From the IMG/VR virus record IMGVR_UViG_3300037042_004723, positions 62,001-126,000 of that record: a DNA stretch of 64,000 nt. The stretch is one strand, 5' to 3'. Below the pieces are notes generated by a model. The model did not search any database, was not told where the DNA came from, and worked only from the letters and a program-made list of their open reading frames with translations. Positions 15,199-23,997 of this stretch are shown piece after piece; positions within the stretch are counted from its first letter, which is position 1, and every line of letters begins with the position of its first letter. This DNA comes from a virus. The translations under genes and the position numbers were made by a program.

Positions 15199-15684
15199 CT
15201 ACTTTTTGTCCAGCATAATCTCGTGAGCCATCTTTATCAAGCGGGCCCGGTCGGCATCTCGCTGTCTGCGAATCGCCTCCCTGGCGACCGGATTCCCCCA
15301 GAAGCGCAGGTCGTCTTCCATTTCCTCCCGCCTGCGACCATGGAATCCCAACGGATCGAAGTTGTCGGCGCCGAGTTGTGTACGGCTGCGTGCGGGTCCT
15401 CGATAGCGAGACTTCAGGAAGGAGTCATGGACGGACCTGAGCCCCTTGAACCGCTCCTCCTTGAGCTTGATCTCCTCTGCTGGGAGGTGCTGGTTGTGGT
15501 CAGGGTGATAGCTGGAGGCGATGGCGCGGAAGCCTTTGCGGCAGACCTCCTTGGCTTCCTCAAGCAACCTGGTGCCGTCCGTGTGATTGGAGGCAGCCCT
15601 GATGGTGGCGAATACCTCTTCGGTGACGCCCATCTCGGCAAGGCATTCGCGCACCTCGTCGGTCATGCCAGTGACCCTGCGCAT
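15199..15684 (-). CDS. J-domain-like protein
   Basis: 161 residues. RKGFRAIASSYHPDHNQ carries the HPD tripeptide at the expected helix II-III turn, followed by a KEERFKGLRSVHDSFL helix as in J domains. The C-terminal half is charged (RRREEMEDDLRFWG...). A phage J protein could recruit host DnaK for assembly or replication; here it lies in the tail operon. It overlaps the upstream frame by TGATG. Confidence 0.7.
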   Translation of the reverse strand: MRRVTGMTDEVRECLAEMGVTEEVFATIRAASNHTDGTRLLEEAKEVCRKGFRAIASSYHPDHNQHLPAEEIKLKEERFKGLRSVHDSFLKSRYRGPARSRTQLGADNFDPLGFHGRRREEMEDDLRFWGNPVAREAIRRQRDADRARLIKMAHEIMLDKK

Positions 15685-15800
15685 CAGAATAATCCCTTAG
15701 GCCAATGGGAATTCTCTTTCTCGTGCATGACGGCTTTGATGAACCGTCGAGCCTGTTCGTTGGTTATCTTGAACTCAGCGGCTGCGGCGTAGATCGCCAA
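15684..15800 (-). CDS. small frame after the glycosyltransferase-like gene
   Basis: 38 codons from a TTG at 15800 (MAIYAAAAEFKITNEQARRFI in pattern), starting just after the stop of the next gene upstream. It may instead be the C-terminal part of that gene reached by a frameshift, because the frame continues open far upstream. Both readings remain possible. Confidence 0.45.
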   Translation of the reverse strand: MAIYAAAAEFKITNEQARRFIKAVMHEKENSHWPKGLF

Positions 15801-15802
15801 GG

Positions 15803-16174
15803 CTAGACAGTCGCCAGATGGATTGTTCCTGTTGGCATAACGGTCGCCACCCCCGAGTACGGCAGATGGCACTTGAATAGCGAGATCGCCGCATCGGGTT
15901 GGGCCGTCACCGCATTGGAGGCGTGCTCCAAGAAGTCGTTGCACAGCTCCGCGTCGTCTTCCAGGACGATGTGATGGGTCGCCTGCAGATCTCTTGCGTG
16001 CCAAGCGCGGGATGCAATAGGCCACGGGCCCGTTCGCCCCGCGACCGTCAAGGTTCCGTCCCGTTTGTCATCGGATACCACAGTGGCCTGTGGAATTTGT
16101 TCGAGGATGCACCGAAGGGAGTCGACTCTGTCTGAACGCCATGGGGCGTGCATAACAGAAACAGAGATCTTCAT
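15803..16174 (-). CDS. glycosyltransferase-like protein (short)
   Basis: 123 residues. MKISVSVMHAPWRSDRV start and a HHIVLEDDAELCNDFLEHA segment (EDD acid cluster) resemble small GT-A glycosyltransferases of phage tail regions, which modify sugars or proteins. It is short for the family and stops at ATV; the missing C-terminal part may have been lost or lies in the overlapping frame. It sits just downstream of the Kelch gene in the same operon. Confidence 0.6.
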   Translation of the reverse strand: MKISVSVMHAPWRSDRVDSLRCILEQIPQATVVSDDKRDGTLTVAGRTGPWPIASRAWHARDLQATHHIVLEDDAELCNDFLEHASNAVTAQPDAAISLFKCHLPYSGVATVMPTGTIHLATV

Positions 16175-16175
16175 A

Positions 16176-19100
16176 TCATTGACCGATTACGTTTTGAACA
16201 ACAACATCTGTGATTGGTCCTGGTCCGGTGTAATCGGCGCCGAGGGTATCGATCGTGTCAGAAGTCCAGAAGACGATTCTCGTGAGAGTCGAGTCGTACG
16301 CGCGCATGCGATACTGCGCACCAGACACAGGGGGCGCCTGCACAATTTCCAGCGGTTCCTGCGTTTGGATGTCATCCAAGATCACCTGTGCCTGCGTAGC
16401 GCCGGGCAAGATGAATCCAGGCGCGTCCAGGCGCGTCGCAAAGAGATTTGTCATGGCAGGAACGGCCTGACTGAACGACTCATCGTTTCCTGAGTACGGT
16501 CCGTAATTGACGTCTACGCTAAAGGTTGGAACCGTTAACGAATTCCACGGCAGCACGATAGATCTCTTCGCTGCCTGATACCCCTGAACATCTCCCGCCT
16601 TTAACATGATCTTGTCACGGGACAGAAACCCGGCAGTCGAGACGGCAACCGGGGCGAATCCGAACGTGTTCGCCGGGAGCAAGCATAGGCTTGACTCCCC
16701 CTTCAGACCCCTGTCCTGAGTCATCCAGTACAACGGAAACAGTGGCACGCCGGTCGTCGGCATCAATGCGGGGTCGTTGCTGAGACCGCCGGGAACGTCA
16801 AATCCAAAGTTGGATTCGTCATAATTCGATGGAAATACATTTAGAGCTATTTGGCCGGGAAGTCCCTGCCTGAGGTTCGCACGAGCCGAGCCGCTCCACA
16901 TGCTTGACAGCCCACTATCGGAATCCTGAGCAATGCCGAGATTCTTACTGAAGAAGTAGACATACGGATCTGCGTCATCGACCGACGCATTTTTAATCGG
17001 GTCAAACATCATGAACCCGGATCCATACCCATCAAACTTCCCAGAGATGGACATGTACGAGTTGCTGAGATGGACGATGCGAGTTCCGCACCATGCTGCC
17101 GATCCGCTCACTACGGAAGATGAAATCTGGCTTGGTCCATATCCTGGACCGAAATGCTGCGGCTCCTCGGTCCAGCTCGACCCGTCCCATAGCCATGTCT
17201 TGCCGTCGTTGACTGGCGACTGGTTTTGGGCGTTGCCACCGATCAGGACGATTCGCTGACGAACCGGATCCCACACCAAGTCGGCCTGCTGGCGCGGGTC
17301 TGGGGAGGTTCCTGGGGTTACATTCGTCCAAGTGGTGCCGTCATAGGTCCACGTCTCGTTTGATACCGTTCCAGCGACTCGACCGCCGAAGATCACACAG
17401 ACGTTGTTCACCTCGTCGTAGGCCATCGCAGGGTACAGCCGAGCAGATGGCGAGGTGGTTGGAGCCTTCAGGACCCAGGTGACACCTCCATCGCTGGTTT
17501 CGTGGGTCATGTTCGTTGCGGTAAGCGAGAACGCACCGCCGCTATTCCCGCCGAACATGACCACCTGCCCACGCGAGATGTCATAGGCCATGCCCATGTC
17601 CTTGCGCGGCCCAAAACCCGTAAAATTTGTTTGAGTCCAGGTGACGTTGTTGTATGTCCACGTATCAGAAAGTCGACTATCGGCGGTGGTTTGCCCGCCA
17701 GCCATAACGACAACATTCAACGTGGAGTCGAACGCCATGCCATGGTTGTAGCGAAACCCAGGCGTCAGCGCGGGATATCTCAGCTGCCATTCGTAGTCGG
17801 TGTAGACCCACGTGTAATTCGAAGCGATCGTCGGAGATACGCCTGCTTGTCCTGCGTACAGAAGAAGATCGTTATGCGTCGAGCGGTAGACTGCGCGCTG
17901 GCCTCCCCAAAGCCGTGGCCACTGTGTTTTGGTTGTCCAGACTGCGCCGTCCCATAGCCAAGTCCAATTGCTGCCGTAGGCTGAGCTATTGGGTTCGTTT
18001 AGTTCGTCGCCGTCGCTGCCCCACATGACGATCTCGCTGCGAATCGTGTCGTAGGTGAGAGCGCCCATCTGACGTTGACCTGGTCGCTGGCCTGACAGGG
18101 CAACTTGAAGCCATGTAGTCCCGTCCCATAGCCAGGTTTCGCGACTTGGCGATCCGGCATAGCCTCCAAACAAAACGACGCGCGCATTGACGGCGTCCAG
18201 TGCCATGTGGTTGTGGATCTGATCTCTGGCCGTTGGCGATGTTCCTGGCGACAGCATCGCCCAAGTGTTTCCAACGGTATCGAATTGCCACGTCTGGTTA
18301 TTGGGGGCGCCGGCATCCTGACCGCCAAAGATCAGAACTTGACCGTTGACTGGATCGATCGAAATACCAAACGAATCCCTTGGCCCAGGCGCTCCACTCA
18401 CTCCGTCATGGAGGAGAACCCAGTCAGTGCCATCCCACGTCCACGTGTCGTTAAGCGTTGATGCCGTTGATCCAGTAGTGCGACCGCCGAACATGACGAC
18501 TGCGCCAAGTGTCGGCGAGTACACCATGCCGTGGTTCGCGCGCTGCGACGGGATCGTGGCGGGGAACAGCTGAGTCCACTTGCTGCCGTCAAACGACCAT
18601 GTCTCGTCGCTGGTCTCTGCCGGATCGTCGATAAAGCCACCGAACAGAATAGTTCGCTGAAGCGTCTCGTCGTACGCCATCGAGAGGCCGCCGCGCTTGG
18701 ACGGGAATTTAGTGGTCGTAACCGCCCGCCAGGCATCGCCGTCCCATGTCCAGGTCTCGTCGGCTCCCTCGTATCCGCCAACACCGGCCGGGGTGCCACC
18801 GAACAGGACGACAACCTCGTTGTTGACGTCGAACGTCATTGCGTGTCCGGCTCTATTGGCCGGCGTGTGATCGTACCACATCGGTCCAGGATTCGGCCCC
18901 ACCAGCCAGTCCTGGAGATTGTACCCATGTCCACCGGCCCACCACCCATGCGGAGCGGCATCGTCGGCTACGATGTTGAATGTTTGCTGCCCATCCGGAT
19001 AAAGCGGGATCGCCTCGAACGTGGGTCCAGCATCAGGTCCGAGGCCGACCAGAACGATTTCGTCGGTCGCTGATGGAACCTCGGTCGCTGATGGTGTGCC

Positions 19101-19406
19101 TCCAGTAAACCCCGCAGAGACTGATAGCTTGATATACCAGGTCGTCGTTGTGTCTATCTGAAAGCAGAACTGGCGCGTCCCGCCTGGTTGCTGGAGCACA
19201 AACCACGCGAGCGAGTTCTCCATGCCGCCTGCGCCGATGCCAGCAGACGTGATTGCGTCGTTGACGTTGCCTGGAGTCGTCGTGAACGTCGTGCCGTCGC
19301 TGGACGCCTGATGGATCCATCCAGCAGTCTTAAGCAGCTGTTTGAGTCTGAAGATCGCTTCAGCAAACGTAGCCGGGATAAAGTTGACATCATATTGCAT
19401 CGTCAT
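16176..19406 (-). CDS. tail-fibre-like paralogue with 11-repeat Kelch insertion
   Basis: 1076 residues. The N-terminal ~180 residues match the two paralogues upstream in the operon (RLKQLLKTAGW, AWFVLQQPGG, AGFTGGTPSA...PSATDE). From about 182 to 770 there are eleven Kelch-like repeats of 50-60 residues, each with a P-R-x-G-x-A-Y-D start, a hydrophobic strand ending FGG and a ETWTWDG-type strand. The paralogue fold resumes at GFMMFDPIKN (about residue 798) and ends near the LPWNSLTVP match, followed by about 100 extra C-terminal residues. Kelch repeats form beta-propellers that bind sugars or proteins, so adsorption to the host surface is a reasonable inference. Confidence 0.85.
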   Translation of the reverse strand: MTMQYDVNFIPATFAEAIFRLKQLLKTAGWIHQASSDGTTFTTTPGNVNDAITSAGIGAGGMENSLAWFVLQQPGGTRQFCFQIDTTTTWYIKLSVSAGFTGGTPSATEVPSATDEIVLVGLGPDAGPTFEAIPLYPDGQQTFNIVADDAAPHGWWAGGHGYNLQDWLVGPNPGPMWYDHTPANRAGHAMTFDVNNEVVVLFGGTPAGVGGYEGADETWTWDGDAWRAVTTTKFPSKRGGLSMAYDETLQRTILFGGFIDDPAETSDETWSFDGSKWTQLFPATIPSQRANHGMVYSPTLGAVVMFGGRTTGSTASTLNDTWTWDGTDWVLLHDGVSGAPGPRDSFGISIDPVNGQVLIFGGQDAGAPNNQTWQFDTVGNTWAMLSPGTSPTARDQIHNHMALDAVNARVVLFGGYAGSPSRETWLWDGTTWLQVALSGQRPGQRQMGALTYDTIRSEIVMWGSDGDELNEPNSSAYGSNWTWLWDGAVWTTKTQWPRLWGGQRAVYRSTHNDLLLYAGQAGVSPTIASNYTWVYTDYEWQLRYPALTPGFRYNHGMAFDSTLNVVVMAGGQTTADSRLSDTWTYNNVTWTQTNFTGFGPRKDMGMAYDISRGQVVMFGGNSGGAFSLTATNMTHETSDGGVTWVLKAPTTSPSARLYPAMAYDEVNNVCVIFGGRVAGTVSNETWTYDGTTWTNVTPGTSPDPRQQADLVWDPVRQRIVLIGGNAQNQSPVNDGKTWLWDGSSWTEEPQHFGPGYGPSQISSSVVSGSAAWCGTRIVHLSNSYMSISGKFDGYGSGFMMFDPIKNASVDDADPYVYFFSKNLGIAQDSDSGLSSMWSGSARANLRQGLPGQIALNVFPSNYDESNFGFDVPGGLSNDPALMPTTGVPLFPLYWMTQDRGLKGESSLCLLPANTFGFAPVAVSTAGFLSRDKIMLKAGDVQGYQAAKRSIVLPWNSLTVPTFSVDVNYGPYSGNDESFSQAVPAMTNLFATRLDAPGFILPGATQAQVILDDIQTQEPLEIVQAPPVSGAQYRMRAYDSTLTRIVFWTSDTIDTLGADYTGPGPITDVVVQNVIGQ

Positions 19407-19409
19407 GGT

Positions 19410-20474
19410 TCAGACCCTCGGCAGCGTTCCGTTCCATGGCAGCGACGCCCACCCGATGACGATCGCATCACGTGGCGTGCTTACCTGGAGAACTTGTCCA
19501 TAGGGGAGCTTTTGTGCGACCCAGTGCATCATCGTTGAGCGCCCCTTGTAGCCGGTCGCGAACCTGCCCGTCGCCGGACTTCTGGAGTAGTCTATGCTCC
19601 ATCCGGCATTAACCATATAGACCATTGGGAATCGATCTATTTTGTTGTTTGCAGGATTAAATGGACCGACGTCGGTTGCCCCGCTGAGCGGGGCGATGGC
19701 AAACCCTTGCCAGGCTTCGTTGGGTCCGCCCTTGTCGAACCATCCATGAGCGGATGCCTGATCATTCGGTGTGCTGCCAGAGAATTGGTAAAATTCCTCG
19801 CTCCACGGCTCGTGTGTGTTTCGAGAGAAATAAAATCCAAATGGGTCAGGATCGGCTGGATCTGTATCGACGAGTGGATCGAACACGGCTGCCATGCGCG
19901 GGCTTGTTCCGATCCCGACAATCGGGTAGCCAGCAAGCCAGAATCCGTACGGCGCCGCGTTGTCGGCTGCCATGTGACAGATCGATCCAACCTTATTGCT
20001 GCCATACGGATAGGAAAGCCATGGCTCGAACACTGGAGCTGCATCGGTCCCGCCGCCCATCAGGAACTGCTGATCGGTGGCGCTGCTAGTCTCGAATTCC
20101 GACGGGGTTCCACCCGTAAATCCAGCATTGAACGAATACTTTATGCGCCACCAGGACATGTTGTTCGCCTGGCCCTGGATCTGAAACTGAAGCTGGCGTG
20201 CAGATCCGGGGTGCTTGAGCACAAACCACGCAAGGTCATTGTTCATGCCGTTAGGGCCAGACAGCTCGTGCGTAATAACGTCATTGACGTTGCCTAGCGT
20301 TGTAGAGAACACGCCATCCCCATCGCCCGATGCTTGATGGATCCATCCTGCGGACTTAAGAAGTGCCTTGAGGCGAAATCCGACCCGGGCGCCCTGGAAC
20401 GACTTGTTCGGAGGCGGCGTGTTGCTGCTGTTGCCTTCGTCTTCCAGTAGAATATTGGTGTCAAAAACAAGCAT
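19410..20474 (-). CDS. tail-fibre-like paralogue 2
   Basis: 354 residues from ATG 20474, which overlaps the upstream stop (TGATG). It shares with the neighbours the GFRLKALLKSAGW start, AWFVLKHPG, NAGFTGGTPSEFE and the ending ASLPWNGTLPRV. It has no Kelch insertion: the YPIVGIGTSPR / MAAVFDPLVD junction marks where the insertion sits in the larger paralogue. Structural virion role inferred from position and family resemblance. Confidence 0.8.
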   Translation of the reverse strand: MLVFDTNILLEDEGNSSNTPPPNKSFQGARVGFRLKALLKSAGWIHQASGDGDGVFSTTLGNVNDVITHELSGPNGMNNDLAWFVLKHPGSARQLQFQIQGQANNMSWWRIKYSFNAGFTGGTPSEFETSSATDQQFLMGGGTDAAPVFEPWLSYPYGSNKVGSICHMAADNAAPYGFWLAGYPIVGIGTSPRMAAVFDPLVDTDPADPDPFGFYFSRNTHEPWSEEFYQFSGSTPNDQASAHGWFDKGGPNEAWQGFAIAPLSGATDVGPFNPANNKIDRFPMVYMVNAGWSIDYSRSPATGRFATGYKGRSTMMHWVAQKLPYGQVLQVSTPRDAIVIGWASLPWNGTLPRV

Positions 20475-21397
20475 CAGACATCCCTCTTTGGGAGAGACCC
20501 ATTCCATGGGGCGATGAGGCTTGAACCGATTGTTATAAGGTCGCCCGGCGTGGTCTTGGTCAGCACGGTCCCTGGGTTTCGATTATTGCTAGTGTAGCGA
20601 AGCATTGTCGATATCCCCTTGGAGCCCTGTCCTCGATTCGAAATAGCCCCGTAGACTACTGCAGCCAGATCGTCTTTCCCGTTGTATTGATTAGAACCAG
20701 ATCCCGCAGCGTAGGCGTACTGAGGTAATCCGGGCCACAATGCTTGGCCTGATATTTCACCATACGCAAGCATGTTTAAGCGTGCAAATCTCTCATCGGT
20801 AGTGTCGGTGCGAGTATACCCAAACGGAATAATTTCGCCGCCGCTGCAGAGAACATAGACGAACGGATCCGGGTCGAGCGCTGCGCCCACGGTTGGTGCG
20901 AGAGTATCCATCATGACGACGCAGCCTGTGTTAACAACGTCATCCGAATGAAGAGGCGAAGCCCAGAATCGGTATTGGTCAGTGTCTTCTGCTCCAATGT
21001 TATACCTGAGCGCGTTGCCGCTTAAGCCGCTGGACAGCGTTCCTTCATCCGTGGCGGACGGCGGAGTATTCGCATCGGGTGACCCGCCGGTGAATCCGGC
21101 GCGAGACACTCGGACAGTCCATATTGTTTCGGTAGCGTATGGCGGAATGTTGTCCCAAAACATCCACGCATGGCCTTCGGGGGATTGCACGACAAACCAC
21201 GCCGTGAAGTTGATGCCGCCCGGTACGTCTCGTGTTTCTACTGTGATCTGATCGCCGGTCGGGTTGTACGTAATCCCGTCCGACGACTGAGGGACGGTCC
21301 AGCCGGCCAACTTGAGCTGTTCCTTAAGGTGGAACAGCGCAGAGCTGACATCACCGGCGTTGCCTAGCCAGATATTGGTTTCAAAGATGAATGCCAT
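20474..21397 (-). CDS. tail-fibre-like paralogue 1
   Basis: 307 residues: LFHLKEQLKLAGW, TAWFVVQSPEG, RAGFTGGSPDA and the ending SLIAPWNGSLPKRDV match the two downstream genes. This is the shortest and first gene of the leftward tail operon. AGGAG lies about 9 nt before the ATG and a good promoter lies just upstream. Confidence 0.8.
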   Translation of the reverse strand: MAFIFETNIWLGNAGDVSSALFHLKEQLKLAGWTVPQSSDGITYNPTGDQITVETRDVPGGINFTAWFVVQSPEGHAWMFWDNIPPYATETIWTVRVSRAGFTGGSPDANTPPSATDEGTLSSGLSGNALRYNIGAEDTDQYRFWASPLHSDDVVNTGCVVMMDTLAPTVGAALDPDPFVYVLCSGGEIIPFGYTRTDTTDERFARLNMLAYGEISGQALWPGLPQYAYAAGSGSNQYNGKDDLAAVVYGAISNRGQGSKGISTMLRYTSNNRNPGTVLTKTTPGDLITIGSSLIAPWNGSLPKRDV

Positions 21398-21411
21398 GGG
21401 CAGGGACTCCT

Positions 21412-21440
21412 GTCATACGCTGGCAGATCTCTAAAGACAA
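21412..21440 (-). promoter_or_regulatory. promoter of the leftward tail operon
   Basis: Minus strand TTGTCT (21440-21435), 17-bp spacer, TATGAC (21417-21412), then a short leader with AGGAG before the ATG at 21397. It differs from the leaderless set in having a ribosome site. Confidence 0.6.
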
Positions 21441-21579
21441 TCCCCAGTCATTCTTAGATCTTCAGCAGTAACCAGTATCATAGTCGGCCATCGGCAACAA
21501 CGCTCCGGACCAGGCACGCCAGGGCGCCATGGACGGTGAGTCGAACTGCCTGTGGAAAACCTGTGAGTAGTTGAAATTC

Positions 21580-21608
21580 TTGACAATGGCGGAAGCTGGA
21601 GGTACTTC
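21580..21608 (+). promoter_or_regulatory. promoter upstream of MazG-like gene
   Basis: TTGACA (21580-21585) followed by AT, 17-bp spacer, TACTTC (21603-21608). The gene start lies about 70 nt downstream with its own ribosome site. Confidence 0.6.
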
Positions 21609-21680
21609 AACTTCGAATAAGCGGCAGTCTGGGTCTCCGCCAAGGGGGTGGAGCATGATCGACGGCCAAGGGAGACCGTG

Positions 21681-22040
21681 ATGCAAGAGATGAGAAGCGA
21701 ATTGAAGAATTTTGCAGTCCTACAGGAGCAGGTACTGCGCAGCCATGACGAGACCAAAGGCGAGGCCAGCTGGAAGCACAACAGCGCGCAAGCGCTTGCG
21801 TCGCGCCTGACTGAGGAGTTCGGCGAGGTGTTGACGCACCTGTTCGGCCAGGACCCGGTCTGCGACTTCCTGATCGCCTCGCTCAGGGACCACGTGGAGG
21901 AATCCGGAGTGAGCCTGGACTACAAGCCGGAGACCATGCAAAGGGAGCTGGCCGACGTAGCCAACTTCTGCATGATGCTGCACGATGTGGCCGGCGGGAT
22001 TGACCCGCGCCACTCCGACACTTCAACCATCAAGGCCTAG
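21681..22040 (+). CDS. MazG-like NTP pyrophosphohydrolase
   Basis: 119 residues from ATG 21681 (AAGGGAG 8 nt upstream; a GTG at 21648 is in frame). EEFGE (about residues 47-51) and ELADVANF (about residues 91-98) give the EExxE...ExxD metal site of the all-alpha MazG/dUTPase-2 fold. It would hydrolyse a nucleoside triphosphate to the monophosphate, possibly house-cleaning or alarmone control. Palindrome site 3 lies inside the coding region. Confidence 0.7.
   Translation: MQEMRSELKNFAVLQEQVLRSHDETKGEASWKHNSAQALASRLTEEFGEVLTHLFGQDPVCDFLIASLRDHVEESGVSLDYKPETMQRELADVANFCMMLHDVAGGIDPRHSDTSTIKA
21787..21800. promoter_or_regulatory. dispersed palindrome site 3 (perfect)
   Basis: CGCAAGCGCTTGCG inside the MazG-like gene, where it encodes part of SAQALASR. 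Presence inside a coding region argues for a genome-wide binding site rather than a plain promoter operator. Confidence 0.7.
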
Positions 22041-22044
22041 ACGC

Positions 22045-22284
22045 ATGTCATTTCGTTGCGACTTCTGCTCCGTGCCCCAGCCTGCCGGTACTGTCCCGAA
22101 TGTAGTTGTTACCAAGACCCGTCCACGGGACTACAATGGCATCCCAGGGAGCGAGATTGCCCAGGAAAAGCGCTCCTGCGCCGATTGTTTCCCGGCAGCT
22201 CAAGGCAATGTAGAGGTTCTAGCGCCGAAGCCATCGCTCTACACTGCAGTCGATTCCCGATTCGACGAATCGACTGATCACTGA
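22045..22284 (+). CDS. zinc-ribbon protein
   Basis: 79 residues: CDFCSVPQ near the start and SCADCFP in the middle form a four-Cys site. Its 3' end overlaps the convergent DHFR gene by about 65 nt. Function unknown. Confidence 0.7.
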   Translation: MSFRCDFCSVPQPAGTVPNVVVTKTRPRDYNGIPGSEIAQEKRSCADCFPAAQGNVEVLAPKPSLYTAVDSRFDESTDH

Positions 22285-22713
22285 ATCCAGTTGGAAGTTG
22301 TCCTCGTAGCGGGGGAAGAAAACGTCGCAGTCGAAGGACTTGTCGACCTTCGTTACGATGAGTTCCGTGCAGGCTGGGTGATCGATGGCCTCAGCGTAGA
22401 TTTGCCCTCCGCCGATCACGAACTTCCTGTCTGCTGGGACCTCAAGCGCAGCGTCAAGGCTGCCCAGAGTAATCGCCCCGGCTGGTACCGAGCTGCGCGA
22501 TAGCACGATGTTGGTGCGCCCCGGCAGCGGCCTGAACTTCTCAGGAATCGACTCCCACGTCTTCCTGCCCATGATGACGGAGTTGGCCCCTCCTCCGCTG
22601 GTAGTCAGCTCACGGAAGTGCTTCATGTCTTCCTTGAGGCGCCATGGCAGCGCTCCGGTCTTGCCAATTCCAAGCTCGGAGTCCGTGGCCACGACGATCG
22701 TGAAGTTTTTCAT
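22219..22713 (-). CDS. folA: dihydrofolate reductase
   Basis: 164 residues. MKNFTIVVATDSELGIGKTGALPWRL shows the DHFR start (A-x-D...GIG...LPW), then VIMGRKTWESIP with the NADPH motif, TNIVLSR and FVIGGGQIYAEAI. It makes tetrahydrofolate for thymidylate synthesis in phage DNA replication. ATG 22713 lies about 7 nt after a weak -10 and a TTGACAAT box 17 bp further up, so it is probably leaderless; longer in-frame starts exist. It is the only minus-strand gene in this stretch. Confidence 0.92.
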   Translation of the reverse strand: MKNFTIVVATDSELGIGKTGALPWRLKEDMKHFRELTTSGGGANSVIMGRKTWESIPEKFRPLPGRTNIVLSRSSVPAGAITLGSLDAALEVPADRKFVIGGGQIYAEAIDHPACTELIVTKVDKSFDCDVFFPRYEDNFQLDSVISRFVESGIDCSVERWLRR

Positions 22714-22796
22714 CGCATACTGGATGCAGGTCATGCCTCCGATTGTCAACCTTCCGGATGAGGTTTGACAGGCGATTATCTAGTAGTATCAAGGTC

Positions 22797-23405
22797 GTGT
22801 ATCGTCTGACACCAGACTCTCGATACTTCATCAGGTACGGCATCGAGTCGTGCCTTGGTGACGTCGATGATGATGGGAAGTACTCCATCCAGGTTGAAGG
22901 AATAGTCCTTTGTTCTTCATCGGATGATGATGACGGAACCGTATGTGGCAGGTTGCGCGCCTACATCCTCAAGACTGAGGACATGATCGAGGCCGAAGGG
23001 TTCGACATCGATGCGTGGGAGGGGGAGGACGAGCTGGACGATGTTGCCAGGTCGATTTACACGACATCCGGCACATGGTCCGATGATGTCAGGTCCGTGT
23101 GGCCCGACGTTACGAGCATGGATGTGCTTGTAATAGAAGACATATTCCTTGAAAAGCCGCACCGAAGGATGGGCATAGGGCTGGCGATTGCCGATCGCAC
23201 CATCTCTGTGTTTGGACGTGGTTGCGGATTGGCTGCCATCAGCCCATGGCCGTCCGAGGTCGAGAACAGAGACGACGAGGATGAAGCCAAGCAGGCCCAT
23301 CGCAAGATAGGCAAGTATTCTCAGAGACTTGGGTTCAAGATCGTTCCAGGGACTGACCTCTGGGTCATGTCTCTTGAGCATGTGATCGATCGTGATAGCA
23401 ACTAG
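22797..23405 (+). CDS. GNAT-type N-acetyltransferase-like protein
   Basis: 202 residues from GTG 22797. The C-terminal half has VLVIEDIFLEKPHRRMGIGLAIADRTI, where HRRMGIG is the acetyl-CoA pyrophosphate loop (R/Q-x-x-G-x-G), then a RLGFKIVPGTDLWVM ending typical of GNAT folds. The acidic N-terminal part (DDDDGTV, EGEDELDD) is unusual. TTGACA lies at 22765-22770 with TATCAA 16 bp down, leaving 4 nt to the GTG. Substrate unknown. Confidence 0.65.
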   Translation: MYRLTPDSRYFIRYGIESCLGDVDDDGKYSIQVEGIVLCSSSDDDDGTVCGRLRAYILKTEDMIEAEGFDIDAWEGEDELDDVARSIYTTSGTWSDDVRSVWPDVTSMDVLVIEDIFLEKPHRRMGIGLAIADRTISVFGRGCGLAAISPWPSEVENRDDEDEAKQAHRKIGKYSQRLGFKIVPGTDLWVMSLEHVIDRDSN

Positions 23406-23486
23406 CCCTGCTATTCGTAACTTTTCCGTGGAGAGACTTTTGTAATTCACCATTGGCTGCTGAGGCCAACGACAGGGGGTTCGTGC

Positions 23487-23768
23487 ATGAGGGCAGAGAT
23501 TCTCTCCGTAATCAGACCGTTCCTGTTCCAGGATACAGTCTCCAAGGTATCCGTCATGCTTGATCAATATCGGTCGGAGATTGAGTCTGGGATGGCCACA
23601 AAGAAGGATAAGCCTGGAGATATTCGCCTGCTTGAAGATCAGGTCGATCATCTGCTGAAGGCTATGACGATGATCTTGAAGGTGTCGACAAATTCAGACG
23701 GCGCTATGATGGCGAGGGGAATTGCCGAAGAGGCAATCTCAACGACCGCCGCCAATGACCGACCATAA
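23487..23768 (+). CDS. unknown helical protein
   Basis: 93 residues, helical (FQDTVSKVSVMLDQYRSEIES...RLLEDQVDHLLKAMTMIL). AGGGGG precedes the ATG. It overlaps the next gene by 14 nt. No function recognised. Confidence 0.7.
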   Translation: MRAEILSVIRPFLFQDTVSKVSVMLDQYRSEIESGMATKKDKPGDIRLLEDQVDHLLKAMTMILKVSTNSDGAMMARGIAEEAISTTAANDRP

Positions 23769-23943
23769 ACTCCATGAGTTGTTAGAGCGCATAGCCGTTC
23801 AGCTTGAACGGCTAGCCTCCGCCATGGAAAAAACGAATGCTTTGTCAGAAAAGCTGATGAAGTGCCCTGGGTGCATGGGCGACGGCAAGGCGTACGGAAG
23901 TGGTAGATGTATACGCTGCGCTGGTACGGGCGTTAAGCAGTAG
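23755..23943 (+). CDS. small protein with DnaJ-type CxxCxGxG motif
   Basis: 62 residues: a coiled-coil (LHELLERIAVQLERLASAME) then CPGCMGDGKAYGSGRCIRCAGTG, a pair of zinc knuckles like those of DnaJ and of the 7260 product. Probably a small adaptor. Confidence 0.7.
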   Translation: MTDHKLHELLERIAVQLERLASAMEKTNALSEKLMKCPGCMGDGKAYGSGRCIRCAGTGVKQ

Positions 23944-23997
23944 TCGCCAGCGCTCTTTTTCGTGATGGGCTATTCTGGATCCTGGGGGTACAGGTCC

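Noticed and set aside
16187-18573. Several short frames within the Kelch gene, both strands
   Set aside because: All lie inside the 1076-codon gene, whose repeats and paralogy support it strongly.
21462-21686. Minus-strand frame ending PMADYDTGYC
   Set aside because: No start signal fits, and it overlaps the promoters of both flanking operons.
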